DNA from: Mordavella massiliensis
GTDB taxonomy: Bacteria > Bacillota > Clostridia > Lachnospirales > Lachnospiraceae
DNA: 64,000 nucleotides
Reading direction: 5' to 3'
NCBI RefSeq assembly: GCF_016902415.1
Contig: NZ_JACJLV010000001.1
Span: forward strand, 1-64,000
The position numbers and the translations under genes were made by a program. Under the pieces are notes generated by a model that saw only the letters and a program-made list of their open reading frames with translations, was not told the DNA's origin and did not search any database. Below, one piece after another: positions 17,041 through 27,600 of this stretch. How positions within the stretch are numbered: position 1 is the first letter of the stretch; every line of letters begins with the position of its first letter.

Positions 17041-18453
17041 CTAATCATTTTTTGTTGAAAATTCCGACGGCTTTCCTTTCAGGAAATTGTTGAAATAGTC
17101 GTCGTGTACCTTCTTCACCATGCCGCTAAGTGCCAGCAGACCAATGATATTGGGCACTACCATCAGACTGTTGAAGCAGTCAGCCATATTCCATACCAGA
17201 TCTACCTGAGCCAGGGATCCCAGGAATACGCAGACACATACCAGCGCGGAATAAATCGGAACCGCCTTGGATCCAAACAGATACTTGATATTGGCCTGTC
17301 CGAAGAAATACCAGCCAACGATAGTGGAAAATGCGAAGAAGAACATACAGATCGCAATAAAGATCTCTCCGAATTTACCATATACCAGAGAATATGCGAA
17401 CTGACTTAACTCTGCTCCTGTATATCCGCCTTCTACTACGTTGTAGGACTCCGGCAAAGCACGTGTGGTCACGATAACCAGAGCTGTCATGGTCAGTACG
17501 ATAAAGGTATCGATGAAGACACCGATCATAGCCGCATGTCCCTGTTCTACCGGATGCGCTACCTTTGCTACCGCATGCGCATGAGGTGTGGAACCCATAC
17601 CTGCTTCATTGGAGAACAGACCTCTTGCAACACCTTTGGTGATGGCAAGCTTAATGGTTGCGCCCACTGCTCCGCCGGCGATGGAAGCCGGTGCGAACGC
17701 GCCTACAAAGATCTCATAGAAGGCCAGTGGGATATTTCTCCAGTTATAGAAGATTACGATCAGAGATCCCAGGATATAAAGAGCCGCCATGAAAGGCACC
17801 ATGGTCTCTGTTACTTTCGCGATACGCTTCATACCGCCGGAGAAGATAAATACGGCGAGTACTGCCACGATCAGTCCCATGATCCACTGCGGGATTCCAA
17901 ATGCAGTATGGAAGGATGCAGCAATGGAGTTGGACTGTACTGCGTTCCCCATGAATCCAAGAGCAAAGATCAGAAGTACCGCAAAGATACCTGCCAGGAT
18001 CTTGCCAAAGGTTCCCTTGAACGCGCCGCGGATATAGTATACCGGTCCGCCGGTTACGATCCCGTCGTCTCCGATCTTCTTATATCTCTGTGCCATCAGA
18101 GCCTCAGAATAAATAGTAGCCATACCAAGGAAGGCTGCTACCCACATCCAGAAGATCGCGCCCGGTCCGCCGATGGCGATGGCTGTAGCCGCGCCGGCGA
18201 TATTACCGGTACCAACCTGTGCCGCAATGGCGGTTGCCAGAGCCTGGAAAGAACTCATACCGTCATTTCCGGCCTCGCCTTTCTTGCTGAACAGTCCGCC
18301 GAACACCTGCTTGATGCCCCGCTTAAATCCGCGAACCTGGATAAATCCTGTGCGGATGCTGAACCAGATACCGGCTGCTGCAAGAGCAATGATCAGTACA
18401 ATGTTCGACATGTAGTCCTGGATCGTCAGTACGATGTTGTTTAATGTTTCCAA
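17041..18453 (-). CDS. Sodium:alanine/glycine symporter (AGCS family)
   Basis: A 470-residue membrane transporter of the alanine or glycine:cation symporter family with about ten to eleven hydrophobic segments. Signature segments are SSFQALATAIAAQVGTGNIAG, FWMWVAAFLGMATIYSEALMAQRYK and GLFSNEAGMGSTPHAHAVAKV. Placement directly upstream of the glycine riboswitch and grd genes points to glycine as the main substrate. It has its own good promoter (18520-18548), and no terminator lies between its stop and the riboswitch promoter, so some read-through is possible. The C-terminal tail is short and charged. Confidence 0.93.
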   Translation of the reverse strand: METLNNIVLTIQDYMSNIVLIIALAAAGIWFSIRTGFIQVRGFKRGIKQVFGGLFSKKGEAGNDGMSSFQALATAIAAQVGTGNIAGAATAIAIGGPGAIFWMWVAAFLGMATIYSEALMAQRYKKIGDDGIVTGGPVYYIRGAFKGTFGKILAGIFAVLLIFALGFMGNAVQSNSIAASFHTAFGIPQWIMGLIVAVLAVFIFSGGMKRIAKVTETMVPFMAALYILGSLIVIFYNWRNIPLAFYEIFVGAFAPASIAGGAVGATIKLAITKGVARGLFSNEAGMGSTPHAHAVAKVAHPVEQGHAAMIGVFIDTFIVLTMTALVIVTTRALPESYNVVEGGYTGAELSQFAYSLVYGKFGEIFIAICMFFFAFSTIVGWYFFGQANIKYLFGSKAVPIYSALVCVCVFLGSLAQVDLVWNMADCFNSLMVVPNIIGLLALSGMVKKVHDDYFNNFLKGKPSEFSTKND

Positions 18454-18519
18454 AAAATCATCTCCCTTTCTCTCTAGATAAAATCATAGATACCATACAT
18501 ATCTATATTTACTTCGTCT

Positions 18520-18548
18520 ATCATACCACTTTGACATTTTTTTCTCAA
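18520..18548 (-). promoter_or_regulatory. Sigma-A promoter of the symporter gene
   Basis: TTGAGA (18543-18548), a 17-base spacer containing an A7 run, and TATGAT (18520-18525). It lies about 65 bases upstream of the symporter ATG and is one of the best promoters in the window. Confidence 0.65.
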
Positions 18549-18610
18549 TCAAACTTTGAAGTTTTGAAAAAATTTCGTCATTTTTTCATGTGTTTGAACC
18601 CCGGGAATTC

Positions 18611-18647
18611 AAAAAACGGCGCACCCCCCGTGGTTACGCCGTTTTTT
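18611..18647 (-). terminator. Terminator after purB, possibly bidirectional
   Basis: The stem AAAAAACGGCG/CGCCGTTTTTT is perfect over 11 bases and is flanked by A and T runs on both strands. It terminates purB on the minus strand about 100 bases after its stop. The remaining part of the 296-base gap holds only the symporter promoter. Confidence 0.88.
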
Positions 18648-18749
18648 CCTGTCCCTTTTTTGCAAAAAAGACTTGACTTTTTTATTTTTGGTAATATTGC
18701 TAAGATTTTGTTTCTTCTTTAGCATTTCCTATGCAGGCAGACGATCCTT

Positions 18750-20183
18750 TTATACGTTGATCTCCGCCTTTACGCCAAGCAGTTCTTTATTTCTTTCCAG
18801 AAGCGGACGGATCACCTGATTCAGGTAATTGGTCACCTGGATCGGCGCGCGTCCCACATATTTTGCCGGATCCATGGTCTTCTTCAGCTCTTCCTCATTC
18901 AGATTGAATGCCGGGTCTGCTGCGATCAGATCCAGCAGATTGTTATCCAGTCCCTTTTCTTTTACGTTGCGTCCTGCTTCCATGGAAAGCTCCCGGATCC
19001 TCTCATGAAGTTCCTGACGGTCTCCGCCGGCCTTCACTGCATCCATCATGATATTTTCGGTTGCCATAAACGGAAGTTCGCTCATCAGACGCTTTTCAAT
19101 GACCTTGGGATATACCACCAGGCCGTCTACCACATTCAGGCACAGATCCAGGATCCCGTCAATGGCCAGGAAGCCTTCCGGCACACTCAGCCGTTTGTTG
19201 GCGGAATCATCCAGCGTCCGCTCAAACCACTGGGTGGCAGAGGTGATCGCCGGATTCAGCGCGTCGATCATCACATATCTGGACAGAGAGGCGATTCTTT
19301 CGCTTCTCATGGGATTGCGCTTGTAAGCCATGGCAGAAGAACCGATCTGGGTCTTCTCAAAAGGTTCCTCTACTTCTTTCAAATGCTGGAGAAGGCGGAT
19401 GTCATTGGACATCTTGTGTGCGCTTGCCGCGATTCCTGCCAGCACGTTCAGCACACGGGTATCCACTTTTCTGGAATAGGTCTGCCCGGATACCGGATAA
19501 CAGGTCGCAAATCCCATCTTCTCCGCGATCATGGGATCGATCTTGTCAATGGTCTCCTGATCCCCGTCAAATAATTCCAGGAAGCTTGCCTGGGTTCCGG
19601 TGGTTCCTTTGGATCCCAGAAGCTTTAAGGTACTCTTTACATATTCCAGATCCTCCAGATCCATCTCAAACTCCTGCAGCCACAGGGTCGCTCTCTTTCC
19701 GACCGTCGTTGGCTGCGCAGGCTGAAAATGGGTAAACGCAAGGGTCGGAAGTTCTTTGTACTTCTCTGCGAAATCCGCCAGTTCCGCGATCACATTGACC
19801 AGTTTCTTTTTTACGATCTCCAGGGCTTCTGCCATCAGGATAATATCGGTATTATCTCCCACATAACAGGAGGTAGCTCCCAGGTGGATGATGCCTTTTG
19901 CCTTCGGGCACTGCTGACCGTACGCATACACATGGGACATAACATCGTGGCGGACCACCTTTTCTCTTTCCTTTGCCACGTCATAATTAATGTCTTCCGC
20001 ATGGGCTTTCAGCTCGTCGATCTGTTCCTGTGTAATAGGAAGTCCCAGCTCTTTTTCTGTTTCCGCCAGGGCGATCCACAGCTTCCTCCATGTGCGGAAC
20101 TTTTTATCCGGTGAAAAAATATACTGCATTTCCTTACTTGCATAACGCTCGGAAAGCGGGCTCTGATATCTGTCGTTTGCCAT
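18750..20183 (-). CDS. purB: Adenylosuccinate lyase
   Basis: PurB acts twice in purine synthesis, cleaving SAICAR and adenylosuccinate with release of fumarate. The 477-residue protein starts [20 protein letters not shown] at 20183, after AAAAAGGAG; an in-frame ATG 48 bases further upstream overlaps the promoter. The fumarase/aspartase-superfamily signature [16 protein letters not shown] is intact, as are [10 protein letters not shown] and [12 protein letters not shown]. It is monocistronic, with a promoter at 20214-20242 and a strong terminator downstream. The size and motifs match the longer PurB type found in Clostridia and eukaryotes. Confidence 0.95.
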   Translation of the reverse strand: MANDRYQSPLSERYASKEMQYIFSPDKKFRTWRKLWIALAETEKELGLPITQEQIDELKAHAEDINYDVAKEREKVVRHDVMSHVYAYGQQCPKAKGIIHLGATSCYVGDNTDIILMAEALEIVKKKLVNVIAELADFAEKYKELPTLAFTHFQPAQPTTVGKRATLWLQEFEMDLEDLEYVKSTLKLLGSKGTTGTQASFLELFDGDQETIDKIDPMIAEKMGFATCYPVSGQTYSRKVDTRVLNVLAGIAASAHKMSNDIRLLQHLKEVEEPFEKTQIGSSAMAYKRNPMRSERIASLSRYVMIDALNPAITSATQWFERTLDDSANKRLSVPEGFLAIDGILDLCLNVVDGLVVYPKVIEKRLMSELPFMATENIMMDAVKAGGDRQELHERIRELSMEAGRNVKEKGLDNNLLDLIAADPAFNLNEEELKKTMDPAKYVGRAPIQVTNYLNQVIRPLLERNKELLGVKAEINV

Positions 20184-20213
20184 TTTTTTATCTCCTTTTT
20201 CGTTAATAAATCC

Positions 20214-20242
20214 AGTATAATACAAGGCCAAAGGAAAAGCAA
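20214..20242 (-). promoter_or_regulatory. Putative purB promoter overlapping the upstream terminator
   Basis: TTGCTT (20237-20242), 17 bases, TATACT (20214-20219). The -35 box lies within the loop and stem of the preceding terminator hairpin, a compact arrangement. Confidence 0.45.
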
Positions 20243-20255
20243 CCTTCCTTTGGCC
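20226..20255 (-). terminator. Terminator of the amino-acid ABC transporter operon
   Basis: The inverted repeat GGCCAAAGGAA/TTCCTTTGGCC begins 15 bases after the ATPase stop. The following T-tract is weak (TTGTATT), so termination may be partial. Confidence 0.6.
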
Positions 20256-20270
20256 CTGTCAGACGATCTG

Positions 20271-20957
20271 TCAGATATTCTCAAATTTTCCCAGAAATCC
20301 ACGAATCCTGGAATTGGAAGAGGCAAACACTTCCTCCGCAGTTCCCTCCAGTTCCACATATCCCTGGTCCATAAACAGGATGTGATCGGAAACATTTCTG
20401 GCAAAACTCATCTCATGCGTCACGATCACCATCGTCATATGTTCTGCCGCCAGGTCTTTGATCACTTTAAGGATCTCGCCGGTCAGTTCCGGATCCAGCG
20501 CGGACGTGGGCTCGTCAAAAAACAGGATATCCGGATTCATGGCAAGAGCCCTTGCGATAGAGACTCTCTGCTGCTGTCCTCCGGACAGCTGACAGGGATA
20601 AGCGTTCTCCTTATCCGAAAGCCCCATTTTAGCTAGCAGCGCCCTGGCTTCCTGATACACCTCGTCTTTTCTTCTCTTCTGCACTTTTATGGGCGCGTCT
20701 GTCACATTCTTTATAACAGAATAATGGGGAAACAAATTAAAGTTCTGGAACACCAGCCCAAACGTCCCCGTGTAGCGGATCTCTCCCGAATCCGGAGTCT
20801 CAAGCCCCGTGGCGCACCGCAGAAGCGTGGATTTCCCGGAACCGGAAGGCCCGATGATGCTTAAGACTTCTCCCTTTTCCACAGTAAGAGAAATATCCCT
20901 TAACACCTCCTGGCCGTTAAAACTTTTTTTGATATGCTTCATTTCCAACAGGCTCAT
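20271..20957 (-). CDS. Polar amino acid ABC transporter, ATP-binding protein
   Basis: A 228-residue ATPase of the GlnQ/HisP type. It has Walker A GPSGSGKSTLLR, Q-loop LVFQNFNLFPH, signature LSGGQQQRVSIARAL, Walker B ILFFDEPTSALDPE and H-loop VIVTHEMSFAR. It energises uptake of a polar amino acid together with the permease 10 bases upstream and the lipoprotein before it. The substrate is not identifiable. It lies near the glycine genes but carries no riboswitch of its own. Confidence 0.93.
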   Translation of the reverse strand: MSLLEMKHIKKSFNGQEVLRDISLTVEKGEVLSIIGPSGSGKSTLLRCATGLETPDSGEIRYTGTFGLVFQNFNLFPHYSVIKNVTDAPIKVQKRRKDEVYQEARALLAKMGLSDKENAYPCQLSGGQQQRVSIARALAMNPDILFFDEPTSALDPELTGEILKVIKDLAAEHMTMVIVTHEMSFARNVSDHILFMDQGYVELEGTAEEVFASSNSRIRGFLGKFENI

Positions 20958-20967
20958 AGGTTTCCTC

Positions 20968-21618
20968 CTAATGATAATAATTCAGCTTCTTTTCGATGCT
21001 TTCCATGAAAAAAGCCACAATAAAGTTAAAGATATAATAGAATACTCCGGCAAATACCAGCGGGAGCAGGGAGGTCTGGGAAGCGCTCAGCGCCTTTGCC
21101 ACCGTAAACATATCGATCACACCGATGGAAAAGGCAAGGGACGTATCCTTGACCAGCGTGATCGTCTCATTGGTCACTGCCGGCAGGATCCGTTTGATCA
21201 CCTGGGGCAGGATAATGCGAAAGAATGTCTGCGCCCGGCTGTATCCCAGTATTTTTGCCGCTTCATACTGCCCCGGGGACATGGACTCAATGCCTCCCCT
21301 GTAGATTTCCGCAAAATAAGCCGCGTAATTCAAAATAAATCCTATGGCTACCGCTGTATTTTTCCACCCCGGAGAATTGGGGATCCCAAGGCCGTAATAA
21401 GGTCCGAAATAAATCGCGATCAGCTGCAGCATCAGCGGCGTGCCGCGCATCACAGAAATATATACTTTTACAATGGTCCGGATCACCGGATTCTTTGACA
21501 TTCTGCCAAAGGATACCAGAAGCCCCAGAGGAAGAGAAAAGATCAGTGTCACGAGGAAGATCATCACGGACACGCCCATTCCTTCCAGGAGCTTCATCAG
21601 CATAACTGAAATTGCCAT
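20968..21618 (-). CDS. Polar amino acid ABC transporter, permease
   Basis: A 216-residue membrane subunit of the HisM/GlnP type with about five spans. It contains FFRIILPQVIKRILPAVTNETITLVKDTSLAFSIG, including the EAA-type cytoplasmic loop (EAAKILGYSRAQTFFRIILPQ). A single permease gene implies a homodimeric channel. It is separated from the binding-protein gene by a terminator-like hairpin. Confidence 0.92.
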   Translation of the reverse strand: MAISVMLMKLLEGMGVSVMIFLVTLIFSLPLGLLVSFGRMSKNPVIRTIVKVYISVMRGTPLMLQLIAIYFGPYYGLGIPNSPGWKNTAVAIGFILNYAAYFAEIYRGGIESMSPGQYEAAKILGYSRAQTFFRIILPQVIKRILPAVTNETITLVKDTSLAFSIGVIDMFTVAKALSASQTSLLPLVFAGVFYYIFNFIVAFFMESIEKKLNYYH

Positions 21619-21636
21619 ATCTTTCCCTCTCTTCGT

Positions 21637-21667
21637 AAAAAGGGGCTGTCCGGGAAGGACAGCCCCT
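21637..21667 (-). terminator. Attenuating terminator between binding-protein and permease genes
   Basis: The perfect 11-base stem AGGGGCTGTCC/GGACAGCCCCT is followed by TTTTTACG on the minus strand. Partial termination here would give the excess of binding protein usual in ABC importers. Confidence 0.8.
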
Positions 21668-21689
21668 GCTTTTCATCGTCTGCTTTCGT

Positions 21690-22538
21690 TTATTTCCCGA
21701 TCGTCGTAATATCCTCGCCAAACCATTTCTCGGAGATCTCCGCCATCGTACCGTCCGCAGCCATCTCCTCCAGCGTCGCCTGCACCGTATCTCTTAACGC
21801 TTCATTGCCTTTTGCGAAACCGATTCCATATTCTTCAGAGGCAATGGATTCATCAAGGATCGTAAAATCCGCACCGCGGGATTCAATCTGATAGCTGGCC
21901 ACCACGATATCCATGGCCACCGCATCCACTGCGCCGCTCTCCAACTCCATAAATCCGGTATCATAATCCGGGATCACCTGCAGCGTTCCAAACGTATCTG
22001 CAAGTTCCGGATTGTCATCAAGCGCCGCCTGGGCCGAGGACTCTGTCTGAACGTCCACGATCTTTCCTGCCAGATCTTCTTCCGATTCAATGCCGGAATC
22101 AGATCTTACCACAAATACCTGCTGGTTATCCAGATAGGGATCAGACCAGGTATACTCATCTTCTCTTCCGTTCATGGTAAATCCGTTCCAGATACAGTCG
22201 ATCTCACCGGAATTTAACGTCGCATCCTTGGTCTCCCATGCAATGGGCTGGGGTACAAACTCCCATCCCTGCCGTTCACAGACCTCTTTTGCCAGATCCA
22301 GGTCGAAGCCGGTATATTCGCCGTCATCTCCTACAAAGCCCATGGGCGGGAAGTTCTGATCGAATCCTACGGTAAAGGTATCCCCTTCCTGCTTTTCTTC
22401 AAATGATGCAGTCTCTTCTTTCGATGTATCGCCGCCGGTCTCTTCTGCGCCTGTGCTCTCGCTGCCGCCGCCACATCCGGCCGCAAGCATTGCTGACGCA
22501 CTCATCAGGGCAAGGAGCAAAGTTACTCTCTTTTTCAT
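21690..22538 (-). CDS. Polar amino acid ABC transporter, substrate-binding lipoprotein
   Basis: A 282-residue binding protein of the SBP_bac_3 family. The N-terminus MKKRVTLLLALMSASAMLAAGC is a lipoprotein signal, followed by a Ser/Gly/Thr/Glu linker. The fold begins TFTVGFDQNFPPMGFVGDDG and includes GFDLDLAKEVCERQG and DCIWNGFTMN, the usual ligand-site region. It is first in the ABC operon and has the ribosome site AAGGAGG. The ligand is unknown; DxDLxxEV with an NGFTMN loop suits a polar or neutral amino acid. Confidence 0.92.
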   Translation of the reverse strand: MKKRVTLLLALMSASAMLAAGCGGGSESTGAEETGGDTSKEETASFEEKQEGDTFTVGFDQNFPPMGFVGDDGEYTGFDLDLAKEVCERQGWEFVPQPIAWETKDATLNSGEIDCIWNGFTMNGREDEYTWSDPYLDNQQVFVVRSDSGIESEEDLAGKIVDVQTESSAQAALDDNPELADTFGTLQVIPDYDTGFMELESGAVDAVAMDIVVASYQIESRGADFTILDESIASEEYGIGFAKGNEALRDTVQATLEEMAADGTMAEISEKWFGEDITTIGK

Positions 22539-22636
22539 CTCTTCATCCTCCTTGAAATCACGCGCAGCAAGAGCCGTGTTTTAGGACAACGCTCTATTAA
22601 CAATTGACTACTTTACTACGCTAAATCGTTGTTATC

Positions 22637-23419
22637 TTAGCATATTCCGGCAGTCTTGTCAATCCTCCGGTATTCTTTTTCCCATTGTTCCAGCTTTTCC
22701 TCCGGAAGATCCGGGTCGATCTCCCGCCTTACTGTCTGCACGCTTTCTCTCACCACCGGGTCCATCGTAAGATAAGCCGGATTACCAGACAGCATCTTCA
22801 CATATTTCTGCTCCGGAAGCGCCCGGCTGCAGCAGTAGAGATAAGCCTTCAGCATATCCGCGTCTTCACAGATCGCGTATGCCTGCTCATACATCCTGGC
22901 CGCCTCCTCATAGAGGAACAGCCGGCCGTAGGCTGCTCCCAGGCAGGCATATACCTTGCCGTAAAAGGTCTTGTCAACCGAATCGTCCCGCTCGCCATGG
23001 ATGATCGACTGGTACACAAGCACTGCAGACTCATATTCCTTGCTCTGCATCAGACTGTCCGCTTTGTGCTTCTTGCGCTCCACATCCTTCTGGTTCTGGA
23101 GACGCTCCAGGATATTCTGGATCCGGTTGATATCGGACTGGGCATAGATCGTAGACTCTCTTAAAATCGTCAGGATAAACTGCTCCATGGAGCAGTTCTT
23201 CCGCAGCTCCTCCCGCAGATGTTCCGACAATTCTTCCATATCCAGCTCTCTTCCGATCCAGTCGCAAAGCTGCTGATTGATGATCGTATAGTCGATCAGA
23301 TACAGGTTGTTGCAGATATAATAACAGAGCTCTTCAATGGTGTAGATCTTCATATGAACCCTGGAAATCACATAGGGTTGTCTGGCTCTCTTTTTATGAC
23401 ATAGAATTAAACTGCCCAT
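22637..23419 (-). CDS. TPR-containing protein of the DUF5716/DUF5717 gene set
   Basis: The 260-residue protein has no signal peptide. An N-terminal segment MKIYTIEELCYYICNNLYLIDYTII looks like a conserved start domain. It is followed by a coiled-coil-like region and TPR-like helices (ESAVLVYQSII, ACLGAAYGRLFLYEEAARMYEQAY). The ATG at 23419 has an excellent TAGGAGG but overlaps the 3' end of the upstream gene. The ATG at 23353 fits the domain start, so the true start is uncertain. The stop and start overlap with the DUF5716 gene implies coupled translation. I do not know its function. Confidence 0.75.
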   Translation of the reverse strand: MGSLILCHKKRARQPYVISRVHMKIYTIEELCYYICNNLYLIDYTIINQQLCDWIGRELDMEELSEHLREELRKNCSMEQFILTILRESTIYAQSDINRIQNILERLQNQKDVERKKHKADSLMQSKEYESAVLVYQSIIHGERDDSVDKTFYGKVYACLGAAYGRLFLYEEAARMYEQAYAICEDADMLKAYLYCCSRALPEQKYVKMLSGNPAYLTMDPVVRESVQTVRREIDPDLPEEKLEQWEKEYRRIDKTAGIC

Positions 23420-24677
23420 GGATGCCTCCTAATTTTAATATCTTCTCCGTGCAGAAATCCGTGGCAGGGAAAAATTCCCCGAATCCCACATCCTTAAATG
23501 TGAGCCGGCAGGTTTTCTCATCCAGGAACATCACGTCGATCTGGATCCTAAGAGAATAATCCTTTCTGTCCGGAAGCCCTTCCAGCGACACCGTTTCTAC
23601 CTGCAGTTCCTCGCCGGCCAGAGATTCCACATGGATCTCTATATCAGAGGTGTCCTCCAGGATCACCTCCCACTGGCCGTCCGCCTCATACCAGTGGGTG
23701 CCCCAGGACACAATGGGATGCCATCCTTCCTGTCCCCCCACACGCATACGCAGGCAGATCTGTTCCGTCATTTTCGTCTCATCCAGGTATACCGGTCCGT
23801 CATCCAGCGCAAAGGATCTGCGCATCGATGTATAGCAGGCTCCCTTGCTGTACAGGTTATTTCCCAGAAACGCTCTTCTTCCGTTGCACAGAACTTTCAG
23901 GGAATTGGGATACCAGTTGTTCTCAAATCCTTCCCCGGTAAGGAATACGGATGAGATCACCTTCTTATCAAAAACATTCTGGATAAAGGATTTGAACTGT
24001 TCGTCCGCATCCTTGGCCTTATCTACATTCAGCACCGGATAGATGGCTTCCAGCTCCTTCATTTTTGCACTTGCCACCTCGTCTACCGTTACAAACAGAT
24101 CTCTGCCTCTTCCGGTCACCGTGTTCAGTTTCCGGAGCATATAAGCGCGGATCTCCTGCGCGTCGCAGTAAAACAGCGCGGCCTCATACTGCCAGAGTTC
24201 TTTGGGCTGGTAGAACATATACTGGCAGAAGCTTTCCTTATAATCCTGCACGTGGATGTTCTCTTTGGGAATCCCGATGTGCCTTCCGATCCCTTTCAGC
24301 ATCTTTGACACGTCAATGTCCGTATAAGGAACCGAAAATGTGATCTCTTCGATCTCCTCAAACTCTTCCAGCGTCAGGCTGATGAACTTGGACAGAAGCC
24401 AGACCGCGTCATGGTCTTTTTCTCCGATATGGATCTTTTCCCGGCGCACAGCCTTCTGATAAAGGTCTGTGACCACTTCACCCTCGCGGACCACTAAAAG
24501 CTTCTTTGCCTCTTTTCCATAGACCCACCGCTCATTATAATACCCCAGCAGCACCGGGATCTGATAATTCTCGATCGCCGTCTCCAGTGTCTCCGGTTCT
24601 TCTTTTTTCTCATCATAGTAGCTGATCTGACAGTTTTTCTCATTCAGATCATACCCCAGAATACTTCCCCTTTGCAT
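23394..24677 (-). CDS. DUF5716 family protein, Hsp70/actin-like
   Basis: From the ATG at 24677 (after GGAGG) the protein starts MQRGSILGYDLNEKNCQISY. This resembles the phosphate-1 loop of Hsp70/actin ATPases, where GIDLGTTNS is usual. It is followed by LLGYYNERWVYGKEAKKL, reminiscent of the Hsp70 GxxAKxQ segment, and later by VFLTGEGFENNWYPNSLKVL and FLGNNLYSKGACY, placed like the adenosine-binding region. The C-terminal 130 residues look like a beta-rich domain. I recall the family as DUF5716. The ATPase-fold reading is my inference. It is sandwiched between a TPR gene and the DUF5717 gene, 12 bases from the latter. Confidence 0.75.
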   Translation of the reverse strand: MQRGSILGYDLNEKNCQISYYDEKKEEPETLETAIENYQIPVLLGYYNERWVYGKEAKKLLVVREGEVVTDLYQKAVRREKIHIGEKDHDAVWLLSKFISLTLEEFEEIEEITFSVPYTDIDVSKMLKGIGRHIGIPKENIHVQDYKESFCQYMFYQPKELWQYEAALFYCDAQEIRAYMLRKLNTVTGRGRDLFVTVDEVASAKMKELEAIYPVLNVDKAKDADEQFKSFIQNVFDKKVISSVFLTGEGFENNWYPNSLKVLCNGRRAFLGNNLYSKGACYTSMRRSFALDDGPVYLDETKMTEQICLRMRVGGQEGWHPIVSWGTHWYEADGQWEVILEDTSDIEIHVESLAGEELQVETVSLEGLPDRKDYSLRIQIDVMFLDEKTCRLTFKDVGFGEFFPATDFCTEKILKLGGIHGQFNSMS

Positions 24678-24689
24678 GAACACGACCTC

Positions 24690-27600
24690 CTAATATGTCT
24701 GGAAGAACTGCTCCGCCAGTCTTTCCTCTTCTTCATATTCCAGCATCGCCAGATGTCTTGCCGCAGGTCCTAAACACGCCATATCGTTAAGCTTCCCATA
24801 CTTTCCTGCCCCTACGGCGCTTTTCCTGTTGTCCAGGATCTGTTTGTCCGTTGTCCGGCTCTTTTTGCCTCTGATCTCCTGGAAATAGTAATTGACAGAC
24901 TCGTCGCTGTAGAGGATAAACTGCTTCACATACAGGTTCTCATACACCGGCATCAGAACTTCTGTATGATACCCCAGTTCCTCTCTCTTTCCTTTCCGCA
25001 CCTTGTAGAACATTTTCACCCTGCTGCCCGGCGCGGCCTGATATTCGATCATAGACTTATCATGGAGCTGGACCTCCCGGATCCATTCTTCTTTATACTG
25101 CAGATAAAACGGAAATACAATCTGCTTTTCACACATTTCCCGCAGCACCGCGTGGAGCACCTGTTCCACATCGGTCTGATAATCCTGGCCGGAATAAAAC
25201 TTCAAAAGAGCGATCTTGCAGATATCCGGCAGATCCTCCTTCTTGTCACATTCATTGGCAATGATCTCAAAGACGCTGCGCTCCAGTTTTCTTCCTCTGA
25301 CCACATACTCCCTTGCCGCATAGGCAAGATACGCCTGCTTCAGCCGGAAGTATACATTTCCGGACAGATAATAGTCCTCAAAAATCTTTTCTTCCTCAAA
25401 CAGATTTTCCGAGAAGACCATCTGTGTGATGATCCGTTCTCCCACCTTAAAGGCCGGGATCCCGTAATCCTGCAGCGCATGCCACAACGCTTTCATATCT
25501 CTGGTGGCTCCGCAGAAATAATTGGACAGATACATCAGAGTGACTTTATCGTACTGCTGTCTTTTAAACAGTTCAAAACACAGATAAGTCAGAAATTCAT
25601 CCTCTTCATAGTTGTCCTCCCTGATCCTGCGGCTGCAGAGACGGAAGACGTCCCTTTCGTCAAAGAGTTCCAGGCCTTTTTCCCGGATATTTTCAAAACT
25701 CAGTTCTTCTTTTTCCCGCTCCCGTTCCCAGATTCCTTCGGACGCCGCATATTTCCGGCACATATCCAGGAATCTCGGCTCATAGAATAACCGTCTGGTC
25801 TCATAGGCGATGGAGTCCGTATAGTGTCTTCCCTCTATTGACTCCCATACGATACGGGATTCTTTATCATAAAGACAGATCACCGCCCCGTTCTTTGGAT
25901 CATAGGGCACTCTCTGGCGGATCTGCCCGTCTTTTTCAATGACCAGCACGCAGTTCATGTTCTGCACCTTTGTGCGCACTTCATAGGCATAGCAGACGTC
26001 CCGCATGGCTTCCATGCGCTCCGCGTCCATCTCCTCTTCCGTACAGAACCGTTTATACAGGATCCTGAGAGACTCCGTAATGTGCCGCTTCAGGAGCTGA
26101 TCCCAGGTAAATTCCACCATCTGCTCCCGGTAGCTTAAGTAAAGATCTCCCGCCTGCTCCTCATAGGTCACCAGGTTCGCGTACAAAAGCGCGGCCTTTT
26201 TATAATTCAGCGTATTGCCGTGCATAAAGTACAGAAGGATCGACTTTGGAAGCGGTCCTTTTACATTCTCCTCATCCAGAGTCATCATATAATATTCATA
26301 AAGCTGGGCGATCTTAAGCTCTGCGTCCACCGCCCGCTGATACCACGCAAAATACCGTCCCTGGGTCTTATTTCCCTTGATCAGGAGGGTACAGATGGTA
26401 TTGAGGATCATAGGCTCGCTGTACATCTTGTAAACCCGCTCCAGGATCCGGAACATCGGCTCATGGAACCGTTTTTGCTGACTGACAAAGTTGGACACAT
26501 AGAGCGCCAGTTCTTTGGTCATCAGCCGGTATTTGGAAGCAAAGTTCAGCACCTGCAGTTCAAATGGTCCAAGCTTCTTAAGAAGGGTCGGCTTCTCCTG
26601 ATAACACAGATACGCCTCCAGGTAAAAGGATACGCTGTGGATCTCATATTCAAACTGCTGCTCTAATACTTCCAGCCTTTTGTAGGCATTTTTATATTTG
26701 GGATCCAGATTCAAAAGCATATATAAGAGCAGCCAGGAATCCTGATGCCTCATATAGGTTTTCCCGATCTCATCCAGCACGCGCTCGATATGGTTGCCCT
26801 GTCCCCGCACCAATGCCGTCAGATACAGGTAATAGCAGTTTGTGATGGGGTCTTTTCCGATGGCAAACCGGTTGTAATTGTAATTTTCCAGGATCCACTT
26901 TGCCTCCTCGGTCCGGTGTCCCAGAAGATAGATATTCGCCTGGTAAAGCTGATACATCTCGCTTAACGGATCCAGTTTCCGCAGGGTGTTCATCTTTTCC
27001 ACCGCGCCGTCCACCCAGGCGGATAAAGAGATCCGTCCCGCCACATAGCTTACATACTCTTTCAGGATCTGCGCCTGTAAAAGTTCCGGCAGCCTCCGGT
27101 CCTCATTGTAGTCCTTCTGGTTCTGCAGTACCTCGATCTCATAGGTAAGCGTCTCATAAGGCGTGATAAACCGGAGCTTTCCGAAGTTGCGTCCGCCATG
27201 GAGATACTCCGGACGGATCAGATACTCCACCTCATGGGTATTGCCCACAAAGTCCTCGGTGCTGATCTCCGACCTGCTGAGCCGGATAAAGGGTCCTTCC
27301 GCCTCGATCCGGATCGGCATATATCCCCAGGTATTTTTCATCAGGGTAAGCGTTCCCTTCGCCGGTTCCTCCACGTCCTCAAACAGCATTCCCTCGCCGG
27401 GAAGCGTCAGGAAAATGCATTCCTTCTGCTTGATCCCTACCAGGAACTCTTCCATAGCCTGGTCTCCCAGGGACCACTTGCGCATATTATCATAGAGATA
27501 AAAGATCCGCTCATTTTCATATTTCAGGATCTCATAAAACTCCCTGGAACGGAACAACCTGCCCGCCTCGGAAAAATCTTTGATGGCAAGCTTGCGGAAG

